Shown piece by piece: positions 1 through 10,266 of a stretch of DNA of 64,000 nucleotides. Position 1 is the stretch's first letter. Every line of letters begins with the position of its first letter. The DNA is from Pelobates cultripes. Lineage: Eukaryota > Chordata > Amphibia > Anura > Pelobatidae. The stretch lies in the NCBI GenBank assembly GCA_933207985.1, contig OW240913.1, positions 323,588,512 to 323,652,511 on the forward strand. The letters are read 5' to 3'. The position numbers and the translations under genes are program-made. A model generated the notes under the pieces. The model was not told the DNA's origin, ran no database searches, and saw nothing but the letters and a program-made list of their open reading frames with translations.

Positions 1-423
1 ACAGCATTGTCACTGCAAAAGAATGCTAGGACCTTGATAACCTGAAGGATCCCGTTTGCTGCAAAAACACTGTCCGTGCCTGAGGACACTGGGGGCAAGA
101 TGCCGTCATGATGGTGAAATAATGCAGACTGTAGTGGTGCAGAGGTTCCTGTAGTACTGCTGGTACTACAGATAGGTGAGACCTTGACAACAATTAGGCA
201 GCGTGTAGCAATTCAGTTGTGAGATTAAAGGAACCCAAATTCTACAAATAAGTTTGCCAAACATACAAGACATAGAGCCCACACTGAGCAATATATAAAG
301 TGCTCCATAAGAGGTTTTGCATCCTGTACCAGCTTGGGCGGGATGGGAATGACAATGTATGTCACTCTCGCTTATATGGGACCCCAACTCCAATACAAGA
401 CCATATGGAAGAGATGGAAATTG
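1..423. other. Non-coding, presumed susd4 intron
   Basis: I see no convincing reading frame, RNA gene or repeat end in this stretch. It lies upstream of the susd4 exons on the same strand and is probably intronic, which is inference. Confidence 0.4.
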
Positions 424-427
424 TATG

Positions 428-1414
428 TGTAACAGACTGCTATATTTTACTGTTTTGCGTTAAGTTTTGAGATATTGAACTTTGCCCTGTCATGTGAGGA
501 GGAAGGGCTAGGATGGCAGGAAGAAGAGGACAGGGGAGAAGCCATGTTCTCTGAGTCTGCTTAAAGAAAGTGTGTCCCTACCTGTTTCAATTGTCTATTA
601 CTGCTGGGACAGTGAAATAATAATAGGGGAAGGCCAATGTACTGCAACCACAAGAAGTTGGAGACTGTCTACTGCTCTGCTAGGAGAATTAGAAGACTTG
701 TTATTTAATGTTCAGCTCCCTGCAGATTCTGGAACTTTCTGCAGGAGTGTGAATGAGCTCTTGCATCCTGTCAGCAGAAGGAAGAGAAAGGATTGCCATT
801 GCTGTTCTGCTGCTGTCCTACATTCTGCTGGATCTCTCTGGAGATATCTGCGGTTACAGAAGTCACTCAAAGGTACTGTCTCCAGAGATTTCTTCAGGAT
901 TCTCCCTTATAACTGTGCCTGGGTAGCACTACCCACAGCTAAGGGCCCCAACGTTGTGCACATATTTTACCTGCAGGTGGTACCTAGGAGTTTAACTGTT
1001 CAGATGTAGTTATTGATGTTATTAAGAGAAGTTTGTTGTCTGCATTTCTTCTGCTGAAGACTCTTGTGACTGTATCATTCCTACATCAGGGACTTTATCA
1101 TCATTTGACATTAGCCAGGAACTGCATTGTAATTTCTGCTGTTATATGTCTATCTCTTTAACCACAATACAGTGTGTATTTCCATGTCTGTAGTTATTTC
1201 ATGTCTCTGAGTTATTAAGTGGAGGGTACTCATCTACTCAGTGGGGTGAATTCCCCATAAATAGAAGTTGCACTGAGTGGAGGCACTGCGTCAGATCAAG
1301 ATGTCCCATTCTCACAACTTTAGCAGAGGCTCAGGATCCCTGTCAGCGACAGAAGAAGGTGTAATTACTGCTAGCTATGGCTTGTTGCCAGGAGTAGGGC
1401 AAAAAAGGGTTACA
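428..1414 (+). mobile_element. Solo LTR with 4-bp target duplication
   Basis: The segment opens with TGTAAC and closes with GTTACA, a perfect 6-bp terminal inverted repeat with the TG...CA ends of LTRs. It is flanked by TATG at 424-427 and TATG at 1415-1418, a 4-bp duplication expected of an integrase. A TATA-like ATAAATA lies near 1256, so transcription would run on the + strand. At 987 bp with no internal coding region beside it, it is best read as a solo LTR left by recombination between two LTRs. The 145-residue open frame at 572-1009 inside it has no recognisable similarity and I do not call it a gene. ERV or Gypsy origin cannot be decided. Confidence 0.7.
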
Positions 1415-1501
1415 TATGCAATAAAAAAAATAAAATAAGAATGCTTACATGTGAATATCAATACTTGCATGGAATTACAGGGGAACAAGCAATACTTTGG
1501 A

Positions 1502-1516
1502 TATACCGCAATATCA
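1502..1516. repeat. Left 15-bp target site duplication
   Basis: Identical to 3053-3067. The two flank the Penelope-like block, and the bases just outside them differ (ttgga on the left, gttta on the right). Confidence 0.75.
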
Positions 1517-1780
1517 AAGGGGGTTTGGGGCTGCGCTGTTGGATAATAAACTAAAAATCAATAGATATAAAACATATGTTGATGAGTACTAAAAAACTAA
1601 TAAATAGGTATAGTTTAAAAAATATATAAAGGTAATAATGTCCGTACAGATGTATCAATAAAAATGGATAAAAAGTAGAGAAATTCCAAATGGAGAAAAA
1701 TGAAGTAAAAACAGTCTCACTGATATCAGGTATGATTATGGTCCTCGGGGATGATTCCGTCCGGATTAAAAATCGTCCGT
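1517..1780 (-). repeat. Left arm of long inverted repeat
   Basis: About 264 bp that is nearly the exact reverse complement of 2697-2958, with only a few base and indel differences. The arms are separated by about 916 bp. Arm identity is high enough that both arms give the same open frame on opposite strands, which is a mirror artefact and not a gene. Confidence 0.85.
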
Positions 1781-1857
1781 GCAAAAAAAATTTGGCGCCA
1801 AATTCAACCCTGTGTATCCTTATAAATACTGTTTTATGCCAGGTATAATGTTCTATT

Positions 1858-1898
1858 ACCATTTTGAAAAAACCTCAAAGGTGAAACGCGTTAATGGT
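1858..1898 (+). ncRNA. Hammerhead ribozyme-like motif (degenerate)
   Basis: The order of parts matches a type I hammerhead. Stem I is ACCATT (1858-1863) pairing perfectly with AATGGT (1893-1898). The core position has TTGAAAA (1864-1870) where CUGAUGA is expected. Stem II is ACCT (1872-1875) with AGGT (1879-1882). GAAA follows at 1883-1886. A minimal stem III pairs A1886-T1891 and C1887-G1890 around a 2-base loop. Predicted cleavage would fall after 1892. The C3 and G8 equivalents are changed, so this copy is probably inactive. Such minimal motifs are known from Penelope-like elements. Confidence 0.5.
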
Positions 1899-2100
1899 TT
1901 TAAATAGTGTATTTTAAAGCAATAAAAGTTATTTTTGGTTACCTCTCTTGTAGGACCAATCTTTTACTTATTTTATTGTACCTATATACACTTTTTTTTT
2001 TTTTAGTACCTTTCCTGGCATTTTAATTATTTATTTTTTTCATTCAACTTTAAAAAAATAAAAAATAAATATTGCACCATTTTTTACTGAATCCTGTCTC

Positions 2101-2516
2101 AAAGAAATCCTTAGGTATGGATAATTCCACCCATGCTGTGGTAATAGAGCAGTATCCATCTGCTCTTTTTTTGTAAGTATATCTTATTTTATTTATTTAC
2201 CTCATTTTGTTCTTACTGAGAGCACTATTATTGTTTTATACACTTTGTGGAACCCGACGGAACCCAGCCAAACAGACGGACCTATCCCTCCAGCATACCC
2301 ATCAGTGGAGAACATACCCGGTCTAAACTACAGCAAAGAAATCCATAGGTGGGGATAATTACACCAGTGCTGTGATAATAGAGCAGTATTCCCTGCTCTA
2401 TTTCTGTGCGTATTATTTCATTTATTTTATTTTATTTTAAATTGTTCCTACTGAGAGCACTATTTGCTGTTTCCTATATTTTGTGGGATTCGACGGAGCC
2501 AAAGTCGGACGGACGG
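2101..2516 (+). repeat. Tandem duplication, two units of about 234 bp
   Basis: Unit 1 begins at 2101 and unit 2 at 2335, both with AAAGAAATCC. They share the landmarks AATAGAGCAGTAT, ACTGAGAGCACTATT and a CGACGGA motif in the same order. The second unit is shorter and diverged. Confidence 0.7.
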
Positions 2517-2696
2517 ACCAACCATCCCAGTATATCCTGAAGTGGGGATTATACCACTAAGTGCCCTCCATCTCAGAGCTGGACATAGCTCCATCAAATG
2601 TGAGTTCAAAATCCTGATTCTGATTTAATTTCTTATCCTTGGATTTACAATACTTCACTATCGGCAGTTCTTTTTGTGTTTCTGATTTTCACATAA

Positions 2697-2958
2697 ACGG
2701 ACGATTTTTAATCCGGACGGAATCATCCCCGAGGACCATAATAATACCTGATATCAGTGAGACTGTTTTTACTTCATTTTTCTCCATTTGGAATTTCTCT
2801 ACTTTTTATCCATTTTTATTGATACATCTGTACGGACATTACCTTTATATATTTGTTAAACTATACCTATTTATTAGTTTTTTAGTACTCATCAACATAT
2901 GTTTTATATCTATTGATTTTTAGTTTATTATCCAACAGCGCAGCCCCAAACCCCCTTT
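2697..2958 (+). repeat. Right arm of long inverted repeat
   Basis: Reverse complement of 1517-1780. Homology starts at the ACGGACG motif and ends in the C-rich run before 2959. Confidence 0.85.
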
Positions 2959-3052
2959 TCTATTCGTCTATTTTAAAGGGTTTCTGAGGGACTCCCTTTG
3001 TGGGTTGCAGCTCCTTTGTTATTAAGCGCAGACTCTTTCCCCTTCCATATTT

Positions 3053-3067
3053 TATACCGCAATATCA
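3053..3067. repeat. Right 15-bp target site duplication
   Basis: Identical to 1502-1516; marks the right edge of the insertion. Confidence 0.75.
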
Positions 3068-3272
3068 GTTTAAATTTTTTTACACCATTTAGAAGATATA
3101 CCCTGTTAGATGCTGATCCATTTACTTACAGCAATATCGCACTAAGTGCAAGCAGCTTATAATATTGGACTCTTCATAGTATGCAGCACACCTATTTTCT
3201 CTGTATTTTCTTCTCATATATTATATTAGGCTCTTGCATTTTAATTAGTATGGGTTATTTTATCAAGTCATA

Positions 3273-3914
3273 TTAAAGGAACATATAGGGTCAGGAACAG
3301 AAACGTGTTCCTGACCATAGAGTGTTAAAAGCACTATCTAGCCTACTTAAATATAGTAAAACCTTTCCTTTAATCTAGTCTGCAGGCTCTGCCACTGATC
3401 TGCCTTCTTGGCTTATATAATCAGAAGTGATGTTCTGAGCCAATCAATATGCGTTCCTATAGGAAAGCATTGGATTGGCTGAGATTTTCAATTATGATGC
3501 CAAGGAGGCGGAGCCAAATGCTACACTTGCCAGTCACCATCTCCTCATAGAGATGCATTGAATCAGTGCATCTGTATGAGGAAAGTGTAGTGTCTCCATG
3601 CAGAGGATGGAGACACTGAATGACCGTGCTGCACACTGTGCAGCACTGCCCCCGTGAGCACCTCTAGCAGCAATCTGAGTGGCCAGTGGAGGTTTCACTA
3701 GAGTCTAAAAGCTAGCTGAGCATCATGGGAAATGTAGTCCAGAAACAATTTATGGTGTCAAGGTTAGCCATCACTGCACTAGGCTGTAAATAAAACATTA
3801 CATTTTCTCTGAAAAAAACAGTGTTTACTGCAAAAAGCCTGAAGGGAATGATTATACTTACCAGAACAACTACATTAAGCTATAACTGTTTTTGTGGCAA
3901 TAGTTTTCCTTTAA
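3273..3914. mobile_element. TTAA-flanked MITE, 642 bp
   Basis: The left end is TTAA followed by AGGAACATATAGGGTC at 3273. The right end is TTTTCCT followed by TTAA at 3911-3914. The purine-rich left end and pyrimidine-rich right end are imperfect inverted repeats, and they resemble the AGGGACACT...AGTGTCCCT ends of other elements here (4739-4900, 14.2 kb, 43.6-44.2 kb). TTAA target duplications are the signature of piggyBac-type transposition. No coding capacity. Confidence 0.5.
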
Positions 3915-4380
3915 GTATTTAGTGTCTTATTACTTTTTTTGGTTTCAGCATTTACTGGTGATGTTAGAAAAATCAAATGTGGTTTTCATTGTAAGAAGTC
4001 AAGTACTTTTAGTAAAGTTATACTTCTTAGCTGTTGTCAGTGTTCACTGCCTCTATTACTTCCTACAGAAAGCTGTAAGCTCTCTGTTTCAGCTAGGCCG
4101 GGTGATGCAGGGTACTTAGCTAAGTGACTGAGAACGATCGGCTGCCACTTTAAGTCAGTGAACCTGCACTGCACGGCTTAGCTCAGGATAGCTAATGTAT
4201 GCTTCCCTGCTTTCTATCAGTAGTAGAGGCAGCAAGCAGTGTCCAACATACCCCAGATAAGAAGATTGAACTGTTCTAAAACAATTTGACTACTTACAAT
4301 AGGCAGGTGGAGTCAGCGCATTCCCAACACCATAACCACTACAGAGAGCTATAATTATGGTGCTTGGAGTGTTCCTTTAA
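3915..4380. mobile_element. Probable MITE relic ending in TTAA
   Basis: The right end GGAGTGTTCCT plus TTAA (4377-4380) matches the MITE group above. Internally the 4035-4085 region is an imperfect reverse complement of about 4185-4242, giving a hairpin. I could not find a clean left end. Confidence 0.35.
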
Positions 4381-4738
4381 TTGCTGTCCTCTGTATGCCA
4401 TGTTGTAAAGGTCTTCTATAGATGCATCATTGATGTTTTGTGGATGAAATATTTACATAGTGTTGTTGATGTGCTGAGTGTGTGATATATAGGTCATGTG
4501 TGGGGATCTGTTAAAGTATGGATGTTGTGTGGTTGAAATAATGCTAAATTGTAGTTCTAGCTGGGCGCTATATAAAATGTAAAGGGGTATTTTACTGCTA
4601 TGGTTTCTCCCTGATTGGTGTGCATACTTTATTGAACAGAATGTAATATGGGTGAAATACATTACAGCACTTTTTATAAGGACACAGAGTGACAGCACAG
4701 ACATTCACTAAAGTGAGACTTCAAAGTGAATTTCAAAT

Positions 4739-4900
4739 TTAAAGAGGCACTCTGGTCACCATTACAACTGGATCTTTTTCCAGCCAGTATTATGAATGGA
4801 GAGTCACTGATTGGCTGAGAGTGTCTAAGCCAATCAGTGGTGCCCCTGCCAGGCGGCACTCCACGATAAAGTTGTTATGGTGGCCGGAGTGTCCATTTAA
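4739..4900. mobile_element. Short TTAA MITE, 162 bp
   Basis: TTAA at 4739-4742 is followed by AGAGGCACTCTGGTCACC, and the right end is GGCCGGAGTGTCCAT before TTAA (4897-4900). The ends are an imperfect inverted repeat. The middle pairs TGATTGGCT with AGCCAATCA, so the element can fold on itself. Confidence 0.6.
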
Positions 4901-6400
4901 AATGTAAGTAGCCAAACTGGAAGCATACCTGATGTAATCTTGTGATTATATGTTCTAGTTATCTGCCTGGTTTTGAAAAAAATAGACACATTTTTCTTTT
5001 CACTTTTAAGGAGATTATTGTTTTAAATAAAAATATACCTAAATTTAGATTTAAAAAATTAACATGGAGAAGGATTGTGTGGTGCAGATCTCACATTTCT
5101 TGATGAGTGCATACTTACGAAGCATGCCTGTTTATAGTTGTTTGTATTTGCGTGTGAATTGGTGCCTGGGTACAGTAGTGTGTCAGAGGCTTCATATAAA
5201 GCCATCACAGCTGTTGCTATGTATAGTGTATAGAAGATTCATTGGGTTGTAAAATAGCATTATTTGCCATTCTTTGTGCTCTCCTTAGTTATACTCCATA
5301 GCTAAAGTATCTTTTATGGTTGTTAATCTTATTTCTAAATCATTTTGACAACATACATAGGAAGCTCTTCAGTTCACTTAATAAAATGCATTGGCTTGTT
5401 TAGATTAGTCCTTCAGGCCAGTGTTCTATAACAGCACTTTGTTACAAACACAAACAGCCTGATGATATGTTAGCCCTGCTCAAGAATATGACTAAAGCAG
5501 TTTGAGTACATGCCTTTGGTTTTGCCAGTGGATCTATAATGCATGTTTGTGGTAGACATCACTAAAGTTTAATTTAGAGTACGGTAGTCATGATGCACAC
5601 AACAGTAAGTAAATTGGAAAAATACAATTTTATCTATACAATATACTGGCCATGTTCCTAGCACATGTATGGCTTTTGTAAAAAGGATTTGGTGTTTCCT
5701 GTCACCTGTCAATCAGTTCTCTGAATAAAGGTCATAGTGTAGCTCTTCAGATTCTCTTGTTTTCCATCAGAGCAACTACAGTACATGTTCTGTAGCTGTT
5801 GTGATTATTCCACTAGAAAACATTATGACTGGTTGACTTTAGAGTAAATTGTGATATAGAATTGACACCATATTGATATTGATATATATTGATATGATAT
5901 AGATAATACATGAATAAAGTGCAAAAATAAAAACCAAAAGAGATACATAACTCTACAGTTTCCCTCAGTATTAAGTGGGACTTTCTGTAGCTCTAAATCA
6001 GCCCCTCTCTCTTATAAATCCCCTCACACCACGAGGGAAGTATTTTATTCCCAAAACTACATTATCATTTCACTTAGGATGAGTAGAATTAACACCCTAC
6101 TATATCGGCTATCAGTTAACCCTCGGTCTGTTTCACTGTTTAATAAACTAGGCTATGTTAAGCTCTCGACAGAGCTGTGTTCTGTGTCTCGGAGGACAGA
6201 GCTCTCAGACCAAATGATCACTTTCTATTTCTCCACAATTTTTGTTTGGTATAACATGTTATAATTAACATTTCTGTCAGATGGTTTATCCCTGGAAAAA
6301 AAGGGAGAGCATGACTGATGCCCAGGGTTGGGGTGGTTGTCCCCAGATAGATACATAGTTGCAAATGGGGACCAGGAGATGAAAAAAGGGGAAGGGAGGA
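4901..6400. other. Non-coding, AT-rich; nothing recognised
   Basis: I see only short open frames of at most about 60 codons without family features, and a small ATATTGATAT-type simple repeat near 5870-5900. It is probably susd4 intron. Confidence 0.4.
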
Positions 6401-6446
6401 GGGGCCTTACCAGTCAACACAGACAAGTTGAGGGATCCAGACTTTG
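6401..6446 (+). repeat. Left direct repeat of DIRS element
   Basis: Shares about 46 bp with 10222-10266 with only about three differences. The right copy follows the point where the recombinase frame breaks off. Confidence 0.75.
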
Positions 6447-6519
6447 CCTCTTATCCTGACTTGTTGGGGTTGCTGGCTGGCCACTATTATTGTGTGCCCC
6501 TCAATTTGAGCATCACACC

Positions 6520-7960
6520 ATGGCTACAGTTTCGAAGGACGCCATGGTGGCTTTGCTTCAGGTCTGCTTGGAGTTCCATGGTGACAGGTCATTGGCTGAG
6601 GTACTTGCCAGTGTGTAGAGGGGGCCCGGAGCGGAGACCGGCGACCAGACTGTTGGGGAGTCTATGGATTGCGAGAAGATAAAGGCCGTTGTCGCGCCTG
6701 TCTCCAAGCCCAGTACGGCATGGTGGAGTCCTGCGAAGAGGTTGGACGTCGGACAGTGAGCGAGGCCGGATACCACATGCTACTCCCAAAGCAGTGCGTG
6801 ATGGAAGGTAGGCGGGAAGATCCCGCAGCCCTCCTTCTCTTCTGGCGTGGCCGGAAATGTTGTCAGGACGTCGGACACGTAGCGCCGGAAGGAGGCTGGC
6901 GCCAGATGTGACGTCATCGGAGCTCGCCCCGGCAGCGCCAGAAATGCCCTAAAATGACGGAAGTCGGGTGGAAGGGGCGAGTATGTGACAGCAGTGAGGC
7001 GCCTTCTTGCCACGACACAAGCCCCAGCGGTGTACTACGAGGGTCAGGGAGGACGGCTACAGGAGACTGATGACCCATTGATCGCCTTCAGCAGGCAAGT
7101 TTCAGGTTGGGTGCCAGACGCCCAGAGTGGTCCTTCCAGGTCTCAGTCTGACTCTGATGAGGAGGTGGATGTTCCGGAAGGCCCAGAGCTGCGGGTATCG
7201 GCTGTGCCTCCCCCCCAGGAGCGGTGAGTTTGCCTGCACTAGCGCTTGGGGCGCATTGGGTGGGTCTGGGAATTTGAGAGATTTACTTTTGCTGGATAGG
7301 CTGCTGGGGGGGTTAGTGAGAGTACAGGCACGAGCGGTCTGGGCGATTCAGTTTCTTCGGGTAGCGGTAGGGGATGGGCAGCGGGGGCGCATTGCCCTGC
7401 TATGCCAGGCTGCGTCATGGCTCCACTGAGCTTACACGTTCCTTTGGAGGTGCAAGAAAAGATCTATAGGGGTGAGTATGTCGACTTATTATCATTGGTG
7501 CCGTCGGACAGAGGTAAGCACCTTCCTCGGACGTTCGGTAATTGGCTTCAGGGGTTTGTCATCTTTGCTAGTGTTCTGGTGCGACGTTTGCCCTCTCGTT
7601 ATTTGGATACCTGGATCTGATCTGGGGTGCTTACAAGATCTACGGGGGGCAATGCTGGTTCAAGTATGACCAGCAGTTTCGGCAGAGAATGGCGGTCTGT
7701 CCTGAGATGGATTTTGGGAGCCAGGACGGCAACCTGTTTCTGCTGCTGATGACCCTATGCCACCCCTTTCCCGGAGCAGCCGGCGTGCCTGCTGGTACGT
7801 CGGCTTGGGGGAAAAAAGGCGTGTACTGGCTCTTTAACGAGAGCCACAGCAGATGGTACGGTTCCTGCAGGTTTAAGCATGAATGCTCTCACTGTGGGGG
7901 AGTCCATCCTACTGTGCGATGATTTAGAAAGGGGAAGCCGGCCTCCACAGACACTGGCCG
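6520..7960 (+). pseudogene. DIRS gag-like protein, broken
   Basis: A start codon at 6520 begins an N-terminal region (MATVSKDAMVALLQ...) that stops after about 32 codons. Homologous coding resumes in other frames. The segment near 7402-7618 contains PLSLHVPLEVQEKIYRGEYV, typical of DIRS gag. The 7689-7922 segment ends in a Cys/His knuckle-like array (FNESHS...C.FKHECSHCGGVHP), the likely nucleic-acid-binding part. At least three frame changes and several stops separate the pieces. It would package the element RNA; this copy cannot be expressed as one protein. Confidence 0.7.
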
Positions 7961-8240
7961 AGGTTCCTAGAGGCGAGGACTCCGGTGAGCGTGGTAAGGA
8001 TACGCCCTTGGCTCGAGCAGTACCCTAGACATCATGAAGCTGGGGTACTGTTGGAGGGGTTCTCCATAGGTTTCTGGATTCCGTTTGTGGCCTTGGAATC
8101 CGGACAATTTGCTAGGAATCTTCAGTCGGTGGGGGTAAGGAGGATCTTTTGATGGTAAAATTGAGCAACGAAGTGCGGCTGGGCCAGATGGCTGGCCCTT
8201 TCGATTTTCCCCCTTTTATGTAATTTGCGTATTTCTCCTT

Positions 8241-9512
8241 TTGAGTTTAGTCCCGAAGAAAGAGTCGGTTTCCTTTAGTTTGATTCAGCACCTGTCCTAT
8301 CCAGCGGGCGGGTCAGTAAATGATGATATCGACAAGGAGATCTGTCGGGTTCGATACGCTTCTTTTGACAGGGCCTTGGAGTTGGTCTGGGTGGCGGGTC
8401 CTGGGGCGCTCATGGCAAAGTCTGACATTGAATCAGCTTTTCGATTATTGCCTGTCCACCCCGATTGTTTTCACCTGCTGGGCGGTCATTTCTACTATGA
8501 CATGTGCCTACCCATGGGATGTGCCATCTCATGTTACTACTTTGAGATGTTTTCCTCGTTCTTGGCCACGGTGCAGGTAGCTGGGCATGTGTCTCTTACC
8601 CACTACTTCGACAATTTCTTATTCGTTGGGCCGGTCGGTTTCAACGTTGGTCGGGTGTTATTGGACACCCTTTGTTATTCTGGGTGCCCATTGCGGCAAA
8701 GAAAACTGTGGGGCCGGTGTTATCCTTTCTAGGTATCGAAATGGATGCTGACCGCATGGTTTTTCGCTTGCCAGAGAAGCTGTTGCTTTTTCTGCGGATG
8801 GTGGACCTGGTGAGGTGTGCCAAGAAAGTGCAGCTGAGGCAGAAGCAGGTCATGCTCGGTCACTTGAATTTTGCGTGTTGGGTTCTGCCCATGGGTAGGG
8901 CTTTCTGTAGGTGGCTGTAGCTGCCCTCGTTGGTGTTCGTGAGCCTTTCCATTTCATCAGGATATCCTGGCGCATTTGGAGTGACCTTTTAGTGTGGAGC
9001 AATACAATGGGCAAACCTGTTGGCTTAGGGAGGCCTCGGCTAACTCAGCTCTTGATTTGTTTACGGACGCGTTGGGGTGAGTCGGGTTTGGGGCGTATTT
9101 TAAAGGTCAGTGGTGCGTGGAGCGGTGGCCAGCTGGCTGTTGGAACACAGCACTGTTGCGCAATCTGACGTTTCTGGAATTGTTCCCCATCATGGTGGCG
9201 CTGGTGCTATGGGGTCCCAAGCTTCGGGATCACACAGTGGTTTTTCACACGGACAACATGAGTGTTGTTCACGTGATAAACCGTTCGTCGTCATCATCCC
9301 CTCCAGTTTTGGTACTGCTTCGACAATTGGTGTTGTTAAGTTTACAGTTTAATGTTTGGAGAAACACTTGTCATGTATCTGGAGTTTTGAATGTGGTGGC
9401 TGATGCTTTATCTCGCTTTCAGTGGGAGCGGTTTCGAGAGTCAGCGCCAGAGGCGGAAGAGTTCAGCTTGAGTTGCCTGACATCCTTATGGGATCTCGTG
9501 TCGGAGGCCTGA
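8241..9512 (+). pseudogene. DIRS reverse transcriptase / RNase H, broken
   Basis: The 8241-8732 frame shows the DIRS RT landmarks: a SLIQHLSYPAGGSVND start, the KSDIESAFRLLPVHP block with the first catalytic aspartate, CLPMGCAISC, and the active-site box, which reads YFDN instead of YxDD. It then shifts frame to 8672-8920 (LSFLGIEMDADRM..., then the LGHLNFACWVLPMGRAF connection), shifts again at about 8911-9010, and returns at 9117-9512 with the RNase H part (VVFHTDNMSVVHVIN and the ADALSRFQWE end motif typical of DIRS). The lost second aspartate of the active site and three frame breaks make it inactive. Confidence 0.85.
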
Positions 9513-10200
9513 TGGGCTTGATTCGGGATTCTTTGTCTGATTCGTCCTGGAGAGCATATCAGGCGGTATGGCAGGGCTGACTGGAATTGTTTGATCATGG
9601 GTCAGGTTTCTCTTCGGACGCGGACCGGTTTGAGGTGACTCTCAGGTATTTGGACTGCCTCCTGAGTCAAGGCAAGTAGTGTTCGGCAGCCGAAAAGGCT
9701 ATCTCAGCCTTGTCTTTTTTTTCGGTTCCTTGGTTGGAGGGATATCACCAAGTAGTTCTGCTTTCAATGTATTCTGTGTGGATGGCGGCACCGGAGGGTA
9801 GTGGATCGCCGTCGTCCTATTTTGGCAGATCTTTTGTGGTGACTGCTGTCAGCCCTTAGGGGCGTTAGTTCAGCAGGTTTTGAGTCCGTTTTTGTTTCAG
9901 TTGGCTTTTTCTTTTTGTCTTGGGGCATTTTGGGTGGGCGAGCTCATGGCACAGAATTGTAGGTCGGTATCTCCGTTGCTACTGTGGGATGTTCGCTGGA
10001 CGGATTCTGCGGTGGACATTTGTATTCGGCGATCAAAGATGGATCAAGCTGGAAACGTAGCATGGGTTCGTATTGGGTCTACTGGGGGGGAATTCTGTCC
10101 AGCTATTGTTTCGTAAGTATCTACAGATTTGGTCAGGTAAAGCAGGTTCCCTCCTGGTTCATGAAGATGGGTCACCTCTGTCGAGGTATCAGTTTTAGGC
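9512..10200 (+). pseudogene. DIRS tyrosine recombinase, truncated
   Basis: Follows the RNase H region directly. The N-terminal DNA-binding part (MGLIRDSLSDSSWRAYQAVW...) is interrupted by stops. The 9880-10116 frame holds the catalytic-domain start, SFCLGAFWVGELMAQN, where the family has an arginine (FRVGEL) and this copy has tryptophan. The beta-strand lysine region IRRSKMDQAG and the GEFCP block follow. Shortly after LSRYQF-like sequence (about 10,190) the frame ends, so the His-x-x-Arg box and nucleophilic tyrosine are absent. It could not recombine DNA. Confidence 0.75.
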
Positions 10201-10221
10201 CATGCTTTGGGCCTGCAAGGT

Positions 10222-10266
10222 GGGGCCTTACCAGTCAGCGCAGACAAGTTGAGGGATCCAGACTTT
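10222..10266 (+). repeat. Right direct repeat of DIRS element
   Basis: Second copy of the 6401-6446 sequence. Confidence 0.75.

Larger units (their letters stand above)
1517..3052 (+). mobile_element. Penelope-like insertion with inverted arms
   Basis: A perfect 15-bp direct repeat, TATACCGCAATATCA, flanks this 1,536-bp block (1502-1516 and 3053-3067). That length fits target-primed insertion. Inside are two arms in opposite orientation (1517-1780 and 2697-2958), a tandem duplication (2101-2516) and a hammerhead-like motif at 1858-1898. Inverted pLTR arrangements, variable target duplications and hammerhead motifs are known features of Penelope-like elements. No reverse transcriptase or GIY-YIG frame is present, so this is a non-autonomous or truncated copy. 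Family assignment rests on structure, not protein similarity. Confidence 0.55.
6401..10266 (+). mobile_element. Decayed DIRS1-type YR retrotransposon
   Basis: The body carries gag-like, reverse transcriptase/RNase H and tyrosine recombinase regions in the DIRS order, all on the + strand. Base composition is clearly more GC-rich than the flanks. A 46-bp segment starting GGGGCCTTACCAGTCA occurs at 6401-6446 and again at 10222-10266 with few differences, so the element is bracketed by a direct repeat. The DIRS group uses circular intermediates and a tyrosine recombinase instead of an integrase. Every gene is broken. Sequence of similar composition continues to about 10,560 and may belong to the same element. 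Confidence 0.8.

Noticed and set aside
572..1009. 145-codon open frame near the window start
   Set aside because: It lies inside the solo LTR, has no recognisable domains, and LTRs do not normally encode proteins.
1551..2923. Two nearly identical open frames of about 100 codons on opposite strands
   Set aside because: They are the two arms of the inverted repeat read in mirror orientation; no protein family features.
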